From Sphingomonas montanisoli (GTDB taxonomy: Bacteria; Pseudomonadota; Alphaproteobacteria; Sphingomonadales; Sphingomonadaceae), in the NCBI RefSeq assembly GCF_008274695.1, contig NZ_VTOU01000003.1, positions 558,001 to 622,000 on the forward strand: 64,000 nucleotides of DNA, read 5' to 3'. Positions 7,808-17,072 of the stretch are shown one piece after another (within the stretch, counting starts at the first letter, position 1; each line of letters begins with the position of its first letter). Under the pieces are notes generated by a model that was not told the origin of the DNA, made no database searches, and saw nothing but the letters and a program-made list of their open reading frames with translations. Both the position numbers and the translations under genes were made by a program.

Positions 7808-8977
7808 ATGCAGATCCGTCCCATTTCCGCGATCCGCCACTTCCTTCACACTGAAGCGGCCGGCGGCATCGTCCTGATCCTGTCGGCCGCCGCCGCGATG
7901 ATCGTCGCGAACAGCCCGCTGGCCGAACCCTATTTCCACCTGCTCCACGCCAAAGCGGGGCCGCTGTCGATCCATCACTGGATCAACGATGCGGCGATGG
8001 CCCTGTTCTTCCTGCTGGTGGGGCTGGAGATCAAACGCGAATTCCTCGACGGCCATCTCTCGCAGTGGTCCGATCGCATCCTGCCCTTCGTCGCGGCCGG
8101 GGCCGGGATGATCGTGCCCGCACTCGTTTATCTGGGGATTGCAGGGTTCGATGGCGGCGCGGCGCGCGGCTGGGCGATCCCGTCCGCCACCGACATCGCC
8201 TTCGCGATCGGCGTGCTGGCCCTGCTCGGCAGCCGCGCACCCGCGTCACTAAAACTGTTCCTGACCACAGTCGCGATCGTCGACGATATGGGCGCCGTTG
8301 CGATCATCGCAGTCGCCTACACCCCCAGTATCAGCGGCCCGGCCTTGCTTGCGGCCGCCATCTGCGTGGCGGCGATGTGGGCGCTGAACCGGGCAGGCGT
8401 GCGGCGACTCTGGCCTTATCTGCTGCTCGCAGTGCCGCTTTGGATCGCAACCTATTTGTCAGGCGTCCATGCGACGATCGCGGGCGTTGTCGCTGCGCTC
8501 ACGATCCCGCTGTCGCTATCGCCGGCCGCGCCCGAAGACGCCGCCTCGCCGCTCCACCGGCTCGAACATGCGCTGCACCCCTGGGTCGCCTTCGCGATCG
8601 TGCCCTTGTTCGGCTTCGCCAATGCCGGCGTCGCACTGGGCGGGATTGGCTGGGCGCAAGTCTTCGCCCCGCTGCCGGTCGCAGTGGCCTTGGGCCTGTT
8701 CCTGGGCAAGCAGGTCGGCATCTTCGCCAGCGTGCGCGCCGCCGTGGCGCTTGGATGGGCCGCCCGCCCCGGCGGGGCGAGCTGGACGCAGGTCTATGGC
8801 GTCGCCCTGTTGTGCGGGATCGGCTTCACGATGAGCCTGTTCATCGGCGGCCTCGCCTTCAACGATCCGATCCTGATCGACGAGGTCAAGATCGGCGTGC
8901 TGGCCGGATCGATCCTGTCGGCGATCGCCGGCTATGCCGTCCTGCGCTTCAGCCGAGCTTGTCCTTCAGCGCCTTGA
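7808..8977 (+). CDS. nhaA: Na+/H+ antiporter NhaA
   Basis: This 389-residue antiporter exchanges cytoplasmic Na+ for external H+ and takes part in pH and salt homeostasis. Diagnostic segments are LVGLEIKREFLDG near 72-82, PSATDIAFAIGVL (Asp129) and AIVDDMGAVAIIA (Asp159-Asp160), which correspond to the ion-binding aspartates of the family. About 11-12 transmembrane helices are predicted by eye. Its last 29 bp overlap the convergent DUF177 gene, so the extreme C-terminus (FSRACPSAP) may be atypical. The preceding gene is divergent. Confidence 0.95.
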   Translation: MQIRPISAIRHFLHTEAAGGIVLILSAAAAMIVANSPLAEPYFHLLHAKAGPLSIHHWINDAAMALFFLLVGLEIKREFLDGHLSQWSDRILPFVAAGAGMIVPALVYLGIAGFDGGAARGWAIPSATDIAFAIGVLALLGSRAPASLKLFLTTVAIVDDMGAVAIIAVAYTPSISGPALLAAAICVAAMWALNRAGVRRLWPYLLLAVPLWIATYLSGVHATIAGVVAALTIPLSLSPAAPEDAASPLHRLEHALHPWVAFAIVPLFGFANAGVALGGIGWAQVFAPLPVAVALGLFLGKQVGIFASVRAAVALGWAARPGGASWTQVYGVALLCGIGFTMSLFIGGLAFNDPILIDEVKIGVLAGSILSAIAGYAVLRFSRACPSAP

Positions 8978-9470
8978 GCGCCGCGAACGGGCCAGTCTCG
9001 CCCTCACCCAGCACCCCCGCCGCCTTCAACACTTCGTCGGCGTCGGGCGAGCGCGGGAAGGGATCGAGCGCGAGGACCATCGTCTCGGCGACGGCCTCGC
9101 CCAGATCGATGGCGCTGCCTTCATATTCGACGACGTCGCAATCGGCCTCGGTCAGCTCGATCTCGTCGTCGGCCGTGCCCGGGCCGGTGGCAGCGACGAA
9201 CTTCAGCACGAACGGCTCGCGTACCGTCGCAGGCATCGGCGTGCCGCTGGCGACACAAGCCTGGACGACCACCGCGTCGATCGTGCCCTCGGCGACGATG
9301 ACGCCGTTCTTCGTGCCGATCGACGCCTTGGCCGCGAGCCGATCGACCGAGATCAGGCCAAATCGAGCCGCCAGCTTGGCGCGTTCGGCCTCGTCGGCTT
9401 CGATCGCAACCTCGCGCGCGCCTTCGCCGAGCGTATCGATCCGGTAGGTGCGGGAAAATTCGGGGGTCAT
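8949..9470 (-). CDS. DUF177 (YceD-family) protein
   Basis: This 173-residue protein belongs to the DUF177/YceD family, whose members are associated with 23S rRNA accumulation in bacteria and plants. It shows the family pattern of a central VVQACVASGTPMPATV segment followed by an acidic stretch and ALDPFPRSPDADEVL near 140. Its ATG overlaps the TGA of the upstream CBP3-type chaperone (ATGA), so the two are cotranscribed. In many bacteria YceD lies beside rpmF/plsX, which are not seen here. The 3' end overlaps nhaA tail-to-tail by 29 bp. Confidence 0.85.
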   Translation of the reverse strand: MTPEFSRTYRIDTLGEGAREVAIEADEAERAKLAARFGLISVDRLAAKASIGTKNGVIVAEGTIDAVVVQACVASGTPMPATVREPFVLKFVAATGPGTADDEIELTEADCDVVEYEGSAIDLGEAVAETMVLALDPFPRSPDADEVLKAAGVLGEGETGPFAALKALKDKLG

Positions 9471-9991
9471 GCGGTCGGCAGTCCCTGATCACGCAGCGTC
9501 GGCCAATCGGTTTCGGCCAGCCGCGCGGCGAGCGCGAGCATCGCTTCGGCGACCATATCCGGCCGCGCCTCCGGTCCCGGCTCGCCCCGCCACAGGTTGC
9601 GAATCAAGGCGGGCTGAAGCCCCTCGTCCGCATTCATCGCCTCGCGATAGGCGGTCAGCCGGCCGCCGATCGCCGAGATCATCCGCCCGATCTGCTTGCC
9701 GACCACCACGTCGCCGATCCCGATCTGGCGCAACTGCCCGTCCATGTCGTCGATGAAGATCTCGGTCAGCCGCGCGACGGGCTCCAGCCCCGGATTGCCT
9801 TCCGCCTCCAGGCGCAGCAGCAGCAGCGAGAGGATCGCCGCGATCATGTCGAACCGGCCGTCGAGCGTGTCGGGCACGCCCGCCTCGGCATACCACCACG
9901 GCTGGCGCGCGGTCTGCACCACCGAATTGTAGAGCGGAACCAGCTGCGTTCGCGGATCACGCCGCGTCAGCAGCTTCTTCACCAAATTCAC
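9467..9991 (-). CDS. Ubiquinol-cytochrome c chaperone (CBP3-type)
   Basis: This 174-residue protein matches the ubiquinol-cytochrome c chaperone domain, related to mitochondrial Cbp3/UQCC1, which assists cytochrome b and bc1 complex assembly. The recognisable region is PWWYAEAGVPDTLDGRFDM near 31-49, followed by a hydrophobic LSLLLLRLEAEG helix and DDMDGQLRQIGIGD. I chose GTG at 9991 because AAGGA lies 8 bases upstream. Upstream in-frame ATGs at about 10013-10018 would lack that spacing. It is followed by DUF177 with an ATGA overlap and is divergent from bamE. Confidence 0.85.
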   Translation of the reverse strand: MNLVKKLLTRRDPRTQLVPLYNSVVQTARQPWWYAEAGVPDTLDGRFDMIAAILSLLLLRLEAEGNPGLEPVARLTEIFIDDMDGQLRQIGIGDVVVGKQIGRMISAIGGRLTAYREAMNADEGLQPALIRNLWRGEPGPEARPDMVAEAMLALAARLAETDWPTLRDQGLPTA

Positions 9992-10132
9992 CAAGCACGT
10001 CCTTCTTGTCATCATGGTACGCGGCCATCTTGCCACGCCCCATCGGCGCAGCATATTGAGGCGCTTCGCGTCGGGCGCAATGGTTCGTGCGAAGAGTGTC
10101 GGTTTCCGTGTTCCGTTCCCAGGGAGTTTCGC

Positions 10133-10615
10133 ATGTCCATCAAGCTGTCGCGCGCCGCGGCGATCTGCGCTGCGATCGCCCTCGCCGGCCTGTCCGGGGC
10201 ATGCGCGCGGATCCGCGATCACAAGGGCTATGTCGTCGACAGCACGCTGATCGGCACGGTGCAACCGGGCGTCGACAACCGCGAATCGGTGTCCAAGACG
10301 CTGGGCCGTCCGAGCTTCGCGGGCCAGTTCGACGGCGACAAGACCTGGTATTATGTCGCCCGCGACACGCGCCAGATCGCCTTCCGCAACCCGCGCCCGA
10401 TCGCCCAGACCACCCTGATCGTCCATTTCGACGCCAAGGGGAATGTCGCCTCGGTCGAACGTTCGGGGATCGAAAAGGTCGCGCGCGTCTCGATCTATGG
10501 CGAAAAGACGCCGACGCTGGGCCGCGATCGCGGCTTCTTCTCCGAACTGTTCGGCAATATCGGCCGGGTCGGCGGCGTAAGCCAGGGCGGCGGCACCGCG
10601 GATAACCCGAACTGA
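10133..10615 (+). CDS. bamE: BamE outer-membrane assembly lipoprotein
   Basis: This 160-residue precursor has a signal peptide and lipobox (LSGAC), then an SmpA/OmlA domain. Typical segments are GTVQPGVDNRESVSKTLGRPS near 44-64 and TWYYVARDTRQIAF, corresponding to the BamE fold that stabilises the BamA/BamD interaction in the beta-barrel assembly machine. A glycine-rich, low-complexity tail follows the domain. The ATG is supported by AGGGAG at 10121-10126. The 141-bp gap to the divergent CBP3-type gene holds both promoters. Confidence 0.9.
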   Translation: MSIKLSRAAAICAAIALAGLSGACARIRDHKGYVVDSTLIGTVQPGVDNRESVSKTLGRPSFAGQFDGDKTWYYVARDTRQIAFRNPRPIAQTTLIVHFDAKGNVASVERSGIEKVARVSIYGEKTPTLGRDRGFFSELFGNIGRVGGVSQGGGTADNPN

Positions 10616-10620
10616 TTTTA

Positions 10621-10643
10621 ATCCTGCCCCGCCGGGGAAGGAT
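10621..10643. terminator. Short GC hairpin between convergent bamE and gpsA
   Basis: An imperfect dyad (ATCCTGCCCCG / CCGGGGAAGGAT) sits between two convergent genes and could end transcription in both directions. Its outline also resembles one end of the GC-rich repeat elements elsewhere in the window, so it may be a solo remnant of that family. There is no long T tract. Confidence 0.45.
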
Positions 10644-10654
10644 AAAGACCAGCT

Positions 10655-11644
10655 TCAGGCGCCCTCGGCGCGGAGTGGTCGCGCCAATAGCTGATCGACC
10701 ACCGCGCGCACGCTCGCTTCGCCGGCGAGCAGCGCGTTGACCGCGCCGACGATCGGCATCTCGACGCCGACCGCCTTCGCTGCCTGTGCCAGAACCGGCG
10801 CGGTCGAGGCGCCCTCGGCCACGGTGCGGCGATCGGCGAGCAGTTCGGATGCCGGGATGCCCTCGCCCAGCCCCTTGCCCAGCGAGAAATTGCGACTGCT
10901 GGTCGACGAACAGGTGAGGACGAGGTCGCCCAGGCCCGCAAGCCCCGACAGCGTTTCGACGCGCGCGCCCCGCGCCAGGCCGAAGCGGACCATTTCCGCA
11001 AAGCCCCGGCTGATCAGCGCCGCGCGCGCATTCTGCCCCAGCCCCGCGCCTTCGACGACGCCGCAGGCGATCGCGAGAACGTTCTTCACCGCGCCGCCAA
11101 TCTCCGCGCCGACGACATCGTCGCTCGAGTAGGGCCGGAAGCCGGGCCGCGCGAGCCGGGCCGCAAGCGCGCGACCGAGATCGGCGTCGGCGCAGGCGAG
11201 CGTGATCGCGGTCGGCTGTCCCGCCGCCACTTCATGCGCGAAGGTGGGCCCCGAAAGAACCGCGATCGGCGATGCGGGCCGGACTTCGGCAGCGACTTCG
11301 GACATCAGCAATTGCGTGCCCGCCTCGATCCCCTTGGCGCACAGGATCAGCGGCGCGTCACCCGCAGGCAGCTCGGCCAGCACCGATCGCAGGAATTGCG
11401 CGGGCACGACGATGACCAGCGCGTCGCAATCCGCCAGATCGGCGAGCGCCGCCGTCGCGCGAATCTTCGGCGACAGCGGGATGACCGGCAGAAACAGCGG
11501 GTTGGCATGGCTGGCGTTGACCGAGTCGACCACCTCGGCCTCGCGCGCCCACAGCAGGACGTCCGACCCGTCCGACGCGATTACCTGCGCCATCGCGGTG
11601 CCCCACGCGCCGCCACCGATCACGCCCAGCTTTGTAAAGCTCAT
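10655..11644 (-). CDS. gpsA: Glycerol-3-phosphate dehydrogenase [NAD(P)+]
   Basis: This 329-residue cytosolic enzyme reduces dihydroxyacetone phosphate to sn-glycerol 3-phosphate for phospholipid synthesis. It has the N-terminal Rossmann motif [12 protein letters not shown]. The family segments [23 protein letters not shown] and [16 protein letters not shown] (with the catalytic lysine) follow, then [10 protein letters not shown] and [17 protein letters not shown]. The ATG at 11644 overlaps the tsaD stop (ATGA), giving the operon tsaD-gpsA, a common alphaproteobacterial pairing. The longer frame upstream runs into tsaD and is not used. Confidence 0.96.
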   Translation of the reverse strand: MSFTKLGVIGGGAWGTAMAQVIASDGSDVLLWAREAEVVDSVNASHANPLFLPVIPLSPKIRATAALADLADCDALVIVVPAQFLRSVLAELPAGDAPLILCAKGIEAGTQLLMSEVAAEVRPASPIAVLSGPTFAHEVAAGQPTAITLACADADLGRALAARLARPGFRPYSSDDVVGAEIGGAVKNVLAIACGVVEGAGLGQNARAALISRGFAEMVRFGLARGARVETLSGLAGLGDLVLTCSSTSSRNFSLGKGLGEGIPASELLADRRTVAEGASTAPVLAQAAKAVGVEMPIVGAVNALLAGEASVRAVVDQLLARPLRAEGA

Positions 11645-12675
11645 GCCTTCACCCCTGCTCCCCGCGCCTTTTCGGCCGTGGGATCGAGCGGCCAGCGCGC
11701 GCGCGGCGGCGTCTCCATCCCGTCGAACAAACCCGCCGCGAAGCGCTCTGCTCCCGCCCACGCGATCATCGCGCCATTGTCGGTGCACAGCCACAAGGGC
11801 GGCGCCACGAACCGCAAGCCATTGTCCCCCGCCAGCCCCGCGAGCGCGGTGCGCACGGCTTCATTGGCCGCGACCCCGCCCGCGACGACCAGCGCGGTCG
11901 CCCCCTCGGCGCGATCCAGCGCGCGGCGGGTGCGATCGACAAGGCAATCGACGACGGCCTGCTGGAACGACGCGGCAATGTCGGCAGACCGATGGATGCC
12001 GGCGTCGCGGGCGCGCAGCACCGCGCTTTTCAGGCCCGCGAAAGAGAAATGCGGTTCGGCGGTGCCGACCAGCGGGCGCGGCAGCTTCACCGCTTTCGGA
12101 TCGCCCTCGCGCGCCGCCGCTTCGACCGCGGGGCCGCCGGGAAAGCCGAGGCCAAGCAGCTTGGCGGTCTTGTCGAACGCCTCGCCCGCCGCATCGTCGA
12201 TCGTGGTCGCAAGGCGGGCATAATCGCCCACGCCACGCACCAGCAGCAGCTGGCAATGCCCGCCCGACGCCAGCAGCAGCAGATAGGGGAAGCGCAGGTC
12301 GCGATCCGCGAGGCGCGGCGACAGCGCATGTCCTTCCAGATGGTTGACCGCGATCAGCGGCTTGCCCGCCGCGTGGGCGAGCGCCTTGCCCGTCATCAGG
12401 CCGACCATCACCCCGCCGATCAGCCCCGGGCCTGCGGTCGCGGCGATCGCGTCGACCTGGCTCAGCGTCAGCCCCGCATCGGCCAGCGCGGCTTCGACCA
12501 GGGGGGTCGCCATCTCGACATGCGCGCGCGCCGCCAGCTCGGGCACCACCCCGCCGAACGGCCGGTGCGCCGCCTCCTGCCCCGCGAGGCGATGCGACAG
12601 CACCCGGCCATCGTCGCTCACCAGCGCGGCGGCGGTCTCGTCGCAGCTTGATTCGATGCCGAGGATGATGGCCAT
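11641..12675 (-). CDS. tsaD: tRNA N6-threonylcarbamoyladenosine transferase TsaD
   Basis: This 344-residue ASKHA-fold protein transfers the threonylcarbamoyl group from TC-AMP to A37 of ANN-decoding tRNAs, working with TsaB and TsaE. Visible motifs are [14 protein letters not shown] at the N-terminus, the metal-binding HLEGH near 112, [26 protein letters not shown] and [10 protein letters not shown]. The internal ATG at 12675 gives the conserved N-terminus, and the frame upstream is unrelated sequence. It is the first gene of tsaD-gpsA and is divergent from the PEP-CTERM gene. Confidence 0.96.
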   Translation of the reverse strand: MAIILGIESSCDETAAALVSDDGRVLSHRLAGQEAAHRPFGGVVPELAARAHVEMATPLVEAALADAGLTLSQVDAIAATAGPGLIGGVMVGLMTGKALAHAAGKPLIAVNHLEGHALSPRLADRDLRFPYLLLLASGGHCQLLLVRGVGDYARLATTIDDAAGEAFDKTAKLLGLGFPGGPAVEAAAREGDPKAVKLPRPLVGTAEPHFSFAGLKSAVLRARDAGIHRSADIAASFQQAVVDCLVDRTRRALDRAEGATALVVAGGVAANEAVRTALAGLAGDNGLRFVAPPLWLCTDNGAMIAWAGAERFAAGLFDGMETPPRARWPLDPTAEKARGAGVKA

Positions 12676-12792
12676 GCGCGCGCCTCTACCCGGTCGTGCC
12701 ACGAATGTCGAAAACCGCGGAATTGATCCGATTTCGGAACAAAGTACGCAATCGTTAATTGTACGTTTACGACACAATAAGGGGTGGTGGTT

Positions 12793-13302
12793 TTGCGTCG
12801 ATCCTTCGCGATCCTTTCGGCCGTGTTGATGGCCGTACCGATACCGGCTTCGGCCTCAACGTTTCTCAGCTTCAACGGCAGCACCGGCGTGTTCGGAAAC
12901 GACCTGACCGACAGCCCAATGTTCTCCGACACGATCGATCTCGGCGCGTTGCCTGTCGGCTGGATGATTTCCGCCACGATCAGCTCGACCTATCAGGACG
13001 GGCTGCAGGGGGAGCAGGACATCGATTTCACCGGCGTCACGCTGAACGGGCAGGCATTCGATATCGGCTCCAGCGGGCAGAACGAATTCCGCTTCATCAA
13101 CAATGCGGTCGCGCAGGGCACGACCAACCTGTTCCAGATCAGCGGGACCAGCGGCACCAATTCGAGCTATTCGGGCACGATCAACGTCGCGCCGGTGCCC
13201 GAACCTGCGACCTGGATGATGCTGATTTGCGGCTTCGGCATGATCGCGATGGCACTGCGCCGCAGCTGGCGCAAAGCGGGCGAGGTTTTGCAGGCGGTCT
13301 GA
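12793..13302 (+). CDS. PEPxxWA-CTERM sorting-domain protein
   Basis: This is a small secreted protein of about 169 residues. It has a signal peptide ending near ASAS and a Ser/Thr/Gly-rich beta-type body. The C-terminal anchor is [19 protein letters not shown] followed by LRR, the PEPxxWA-CTERM tripartite signal (motif, hydrophobic helix, basic end) handled by exosortase systems. The TTG at 12793 is preferred because AAGGGG (12779-12784) lies 8 bases upstream. GTG at 12784 or 12787 would overlap that site. No exosortase gene is in the window. It stands alone between tsaD and hemC, which are usually direct neighbours, so it may be a later insertion. Confidence 0.85.
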   Translation: MRRSFAILSAVLMAVPIPASASTFLSFNGSTGVFGNDLTDSPMFSDTIDLGALPVGWMISATISSTYQDGLQGEQDIDFTGVTLNGQAFDIGSSGQNEFRFINNAVAQGTTNLFQISGTSGTNSSYSGTINVAPVPEPATWMMLICGFGMIAMALRRSWRKAGEVLQAV

Positions 13303-13342
13303 CTCTTCCGCTTGGGGCCCAGCCCGCTTATGAGGCGGCGCA

Positions 13343-14299
13343 ATGACTATATCTCCCCGCCCCGACCGTCCCCTGCGCCTCGGCACCCGCGGCTCGCCGC
13401 TTGCGCTTACCCAGGCGCGGATGGTGATCGCCGCGCTGCGCGATGCGCATGGCTGGGGCGAAGGCGCGATCGAGATCGTCGAAATCAAGACAAGCGGGGA
13501 TCGCATCCAGGATCGCAAGCTGGCCGAGGTTGGCGGCAAGGCCTTGTGGACCAAGGAACTCGATCGCGCGCTAACCGCGGGTGAGATCGACTTTGCGGTC
13601 CATTCGATGAAAGACGTCGAAACGATCCGCCCGGCGGAGATCGCGATCGCCGCGATGCTCGAGCGAGCCGACGTGCGCGACAGGCTGATCGGCGTCGAAT
13701 CGATCGCGAACCTGCCGCAAGGTGCGCGCGTCGGTACCTCCTCGCCCCGCCGTTCGGCCCAGATCCTGCGCGCGCGGCCCGATGCCGCGATCGTGCTGTT
13801 CCGGGGCAATGTCGATACGCGGCTGAGGAAGCTGACCGATGGCGAGGCGGACGCGACGTTGCTCGCCGCTGCGGGCCTCGATCGGCTCGGCCGCGACGAT
13901 GTCGGCCATGTCGTGCGCGTCGACGAGATGCTACCCGCCCCAGCGCAGGGCGCCGTCGGGATCGAAACGCTGGCGGACAATGCCGAGATGCGCGCGCTGC
14001 TGGCCGCGATCGATCATGCGCCGACCCACGTCTGCGTCTCGGCCGAACGCGCCTTGCTTGCGGCCCTTGGCGGCGATTGCCGATCACCGATCGCCGCGCT
14101 CGCGATCGAGAGCGGTGGCGGCATTCATCTGCGCGCCGAAATCCTGACCGAAGATGGTCGCGAGCATGTCGCCGACGATGCGATGCTGCGTGTCGAAGAG
14201 GCGGAGGCCGATGCCCACGCCCTTGCCACCCGCCTGCTAGACCGCGCCTCCCCTGCCCTGCGTTCGCTGTTCGCCGGCCCTTTGGCAACCGAACAATGA
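13343..14299 (+). CDS. hemC: Porphobilinogen deaminase (hydroxymethylbilane synthase)
   Basis: This 318-residue enzyme condenses four porphobilinogens into hydroxymethylbilane in heme synthesis. Motifs include LGTRGSPLALTQA, KTSGDRIQDRKL, FAVHSMKDVE, GTSSPRRSAQ and LFRGNVDTRL. GGDCRSPIAA near 247-256 holds the cysteine that carries the dipyrromethane cofactor. Its TGA overlaps the hemD ATG (ATGA). hemC, hemD and the mitofilin-like gene form one operon. Confidence 0.97.
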   Translation: MTISPRPDRPLRLGTRGSPLALTQARMVIAALRDAHGWGEGAIEIVEIKTSGDRIQDRKLAEVGGKALWTKELDRALTAGEIDFAVHSMKDVETIRPAEIAIAAMLERADVRDRLIGVESIANLPQGARVGTSSPRRSAQILRARPDAAIVLFRGNVDTRLRKLTDGEADATLLAAAGLDRLGRDDVGHVVRVDEMLPAPAQGAVGIETLADNAEMRALLAAIDHAPTHVCVSAERALLAALGGDCRSPIAALAIESGGGIHLRAEILTEDGREHVADDAMLRVEEAEADAHALATRLLDRASPALRSLFAGPLATEQ

Positions 14300-14985
14300 G
14301 CCGCCCCGCGCTCATCATCCTGCGTCCCGAACCCGGCGCGACCCAGACGATGAAGCTGGCGCGCGAACAAGGTTGGAACCCCTATGTCTCACCGATCTTC
14401 CGCATCGAATCCGTCGCCTGGGATGCGCCGCCCGCCGCGGACTATGAGGCGCTGATCGTCACCAGCGCCAACGCCGTGCGCCAGGCGGGCAAGGCGCTGC
14501 GCCAGTATCGCGACCTTCCGGCTTATGCCGTCGGATCCGCTACCGCCCGCGCGCTCAAGGCCGAAGGCTTTCCCGATATCCACACCGGCCGGGGCGATGC
14601 GAATGCTCTGCTTGCCACGCTGGCCGAGGAAGGCGTGAAGCGCGCGCTGCACCTCGCCGGCGTCGAGCATCGCGACGCGGCCCACCCCGACGTCGTGGTC
14701 GATCGCCGCATCGTCTATGAAAGCGCGGCTGCCGGCCAGCTGGGCCAGGGCACACGCACCGCACTGACGGCGGGCGGCGCGATCGTGCTGCTCCATTCGG
14801 GCCGCGCGGCACAGCGCTTCGCCGAACTGGTGGATCAGGACGGGATCACCCGCGCCGGGATCGGCATCGCGGCGCTTTCACCCGCCATCCTGGCCGACGC
14901 CGGCACGGGCTGGGGCGCCACGATCACGGCCCCCAAGCCCGATGACATCGCGCTGCTGGCGGCGGCCGCGCGTCTGTGCCACTAA
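14296..14985 (+). CDS. hemD: Uroporphyrinogen-III synthase
   Basis: This 229-residue protein is the poorly conserved HemD family, which cyclises hydroxymethylbilane to uroporphyrinogen III. Support comes from the opening ALIILRPEPGATQTMKLA, the YEALIVTSANAVRQAGKAL segment near 50-70, AYAVGSATARAL near 85, and its overlap with hemC. The ATG at 14296 is chosen because the frame upstream is only the shadow of hemC. Confidence 0.92.
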   Translation: MSRPALIILRPEPGATQTMKLAREQGWNPYVSPIFRIESVAWDAPPAADYEALIVTSANAVRQAGKALRQYRDLPAYAVGSATARALKAEGFPDIHTGRGDANALLATLAEEGVKRALHLAGVEHRDAAHPDVVVDRRIVYESAAAGQLGQGTRTALTAGGAIVLLHSGRAAQRFAELVDQDGITRAGIGIAALSPAILADAGTGWGATITAPKPDDIALLAAAARLCH

Positions 14986-14993
14986 ACACGCCT

Positions 14994-15830
14994 ATGGCGA
15001 CCGATCCCTATTCATCTTCCGCGCCGCGCCGCTCGGTGATGCCCATCTTGTTGATGGTGCTGTTCGCGTTGTTGCTGGGAATGGGTGCGATGGGATGGCT
15101 CGTCCATCGGTATGACGAGGTCGCCGATCGCCTGCACCCCCAGAAGCCTGTCGTCGTGCGCCAGCCGGTCGCCACGCCACGCGCCATCCCGACGCCCGCG
15201 CCCGCCGCGATGCCGATCCCGGCCGAGCAGGTCGACCAGCGGATCGAGACGCTGGAGGACAAGGTCGACCAGCTCGATCGCAAGACGCAGACCGCAACCG
15301 GCGAAGCATCCCGCGCCGAAGCGTTGCTGCTCGCCTTCGCCGCGCGCCGCGCGATCGATCGCGGCCAGCCGCTCGGCTATCTCGAAGGCTTGCTGCGCGA
15401 GCGTTTCGGCGGGGTCGAACCGCAGGGCATCGCCACCGCGATCAGCGCCTCGCGCCAGCCGGTGACGATCGAACAGCTCCGCCAGCAACTCGACGTCATC
15501 GCCCCGCTGACCCAGGGGCCGACGATCGAAGAAGGCTGGTGGGACGGCGTCCGGCGCGAGCTGGGCGAGATGATCCGCATCCGCAAGGCGGACGCTCCAT
15601 CGCCGCTGCCCGTCGATCGGATCGCCCGCGCCCGCGATTATCTGGCGGCCGGCCGTGTCGACGCTGCGCTCGCCGAAGTCGCGCGCCTGCCGCAGCAGAA
15701 GGCCGTCGCCGATTGGGTCGCGCTCGCCCGCCGCTACGTTCAGGCCCGCGTCGCGCTCGACAAGATCGAAACGGCGGCGCTGCTACAGCCGGTGCCGGTG
15801 GTTCAGGCGATTGATACGACGGACGAGTAA
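14994..15830 (+). CDS. Mitofilin-like inner-membrane protein (Mic60 family)
   Basis: This 278-residue protein has one N-terminal transmembrane helix (about 17-38). A proline- and alanine-rich linker follows, then a coiled coil around EQVDQRIETLEDKVDQLDRK, then a helical C-terminal domain ending with a region resembling the mitofilin signature. Alphaproteobacterial Mic60 homologues are found next to hemC/hemD and shape intracytoplasmic membranes where these exist. Here the context and layout, more than strong motifs, support the call. I chose ATG at 14994. A GTG at 14976 would overlap hemD. Confidence 0.75.
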   Translation: MATDPYSSSAPRRSVMPILLMVLFALLLGMGAMGWLVHRYDEVADRLHPQKPVVVRQPVATPRAIPTPAPAAMPIPAEQVDQRIETLEDKVDQLDRKTQTATGEASRAEALLLAFAARRAIDRGQPLGYLEGLLRERFGGVEPQGIATAISASRQPVTIEQLRQQLDVIAPLTQGPTIEEGWWDGVRRELGEMIRIRKADAPSPLPVDRIARARDYLAAGRVDAALAEVARLPQQKAVADWVALARRYVQARVALDKIETAALLQPVPVVQAIDTTDE

Positions 15831-15858
15831 TCCTCTCCCAAGGGAGACGATCGAAACA

Positions 15859-16029
15859 TCAAAAATCCACGGCGATCCCGTTCAGCTCATAGTCGCCATA
15901 GCGCGTGGGATCGGGACCCTTGCGGCCGCCGGCCTCAGGGGCGATGGGCACCTCCTGCGGTTCGGGCACCGGCGGGCTGGGCGACAGGTGCGCCGGGGGT
16001 TTGACATGATCGGGGCGCTTGCCAGTCAT
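15859..16029 (-). CDS. SdhAF4-like protein (DUF1674)
   Basis: This 56-residue protein ends in [23 protein letters not shown], the DUF1674 signature shared with succinate dehydrogenase assembly factor 4. The family protects or promotes maturation of flavinylated SdhA in eukaryotes, and the bacterial role is inferred. The N-terminal half is a proline-rich, disordered stretch. The ATG at 16029 is used because the longer frame upstream is antisense to htpX. It is convergent with the mitofilin-like gene and divergent from htpX. Confidence 0.85.
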   Translation of the reverse strand: MTGKRPDHVKPPAHLSPSPPVPEPQEVPIAPEAGGRKGPDPTRYGDYELNGIAVDF

Positions 16030-16099
16030 CGCACGTCCATCCGCAATTGAAGAAACCTCGTCTTCCCCCCACATTGGGCGGGAGAGGAGCAAAGGCAAG

Positions 16100-17032
16100 A
16101 TGAACGCGATCCGGACGACCATGTTGCTGGCGGCGCTGACCGCTTTGTTCATGGCGTTGGGCTTTACGATCGGCGGCAAAGGCGGCGCGATGATCGCGCT
16201 CCTGGTCGCGGCCGGCATGAATCTGTTCACCTTCTGGAATGCCGACAGCATCGTGCTGCGCATGCATGGCGCGCGCGAGGTGGACGCCACCAGCTGCCCC
16301 GAATTCGTCGGGCTGGTCCACGGCCTCGCGCGGCGTGCCAACCTGCCGATGCCGCGCGTCTATGTGATCGACAGCGAACATCCCAACGCCTTCGCCACCG
16401 GACGCGACCCGGCGCATGCCGCCGTCGCCGCGACCACCGGCCTGCTCGCCATTCTCGATCGCGACGAGATCGAGGGCGTGATGGCGCACGAGCTCGCTCA
16501 CGTCCGCAACCGCGATACCCTGATCATGACGATGACCGCGACGATCGCGGGCGCAATCTCGATGCTCGCCAATTTCGGAATGTTCTTCGGCGGCGGGCGC
16601 GATCGCGACGGCGGGCAGGTGCTCGCGACGATCCTCGCCGTCTTCGTCGCCCCCTTCGCTGCGATGATCGTGCAGATGGCGATCAGCCGGAATCGCGAAT
16701 ATGGCGCCGATCGCGGCGGTGCGGAGATTTCGGGCAAGCCCCGCGCGCTTGCCTCCGCCCTCGCCAAGCTTGCCAACGGGGCCAGCCGCAATCCCAGCCC
16801 GGTGGTGCGCGCCAACCCGGCCGCCTCCGCGCTCTACATCGTGCCGGGCAGCGGGCGCGACAGCATGTTTTCCACCCATCCGGCGACCGAGAATCGCATC
16901 GCCGAACTCGAAGCGATCGCCGATGACATGGGCCTGCTCACCGCCGCCCCGCGCCCTGCGGTCGTGGCGCACAGCTCGGTACCTAAGTCGCGTCGACGCG
17001 TCAGCGCGCTCGATCCGACCCGGCGGCGTTGA
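16100..17032 (+). CDS. htpX: Zinc metalloprotease HtpX
   Basis: This 310-residue inner-membrane protease of family M48B degrades damaged membrane proteins. It has two N-terminal transmembrane helices, the zinc site [12 protein letters not shown] near 137, two further hydrophobic stretches, and [16 protein letters not shown] with the third ligand Glu. The C-terminus is a basic, disordered extension ([14 protein letters not shown]). The ATG at 16100 is preceded by GGAGAGGAG. rsmB follows 40 bp later on the same strand. Confidence 0.93.
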   Translation: MNAIRTTMLLAALTALFMALGFTIGGKGGAMIALLVAAGMNLFTFWNADSIVLRMHGAREVDATSCPEFVGLVHGLARRANLPMPRVYVIDSEHPNAFATGRDPAHAAVAATTGLLAILDRDEIEGVMAHELAHVRNRDTLIMTMTATIAGAISMLANFGMFFGGGRDRDGGQVLATILAVFVAPFAAMIVQMAISRNREYGADRGGAEISGKPRALASALAKLANGASRNPSPVVRANPAASALYIVPGSGRDSMFSTHPATENRIAELEAIADDMGLLTAAPRPAVVAHSSVPKSRRRVSALDPTRRR

Positions 17033-17072
17033 TCGCCCTTCGCGGGAGCGCCGAAACTGCTAAGGGGTCGCG

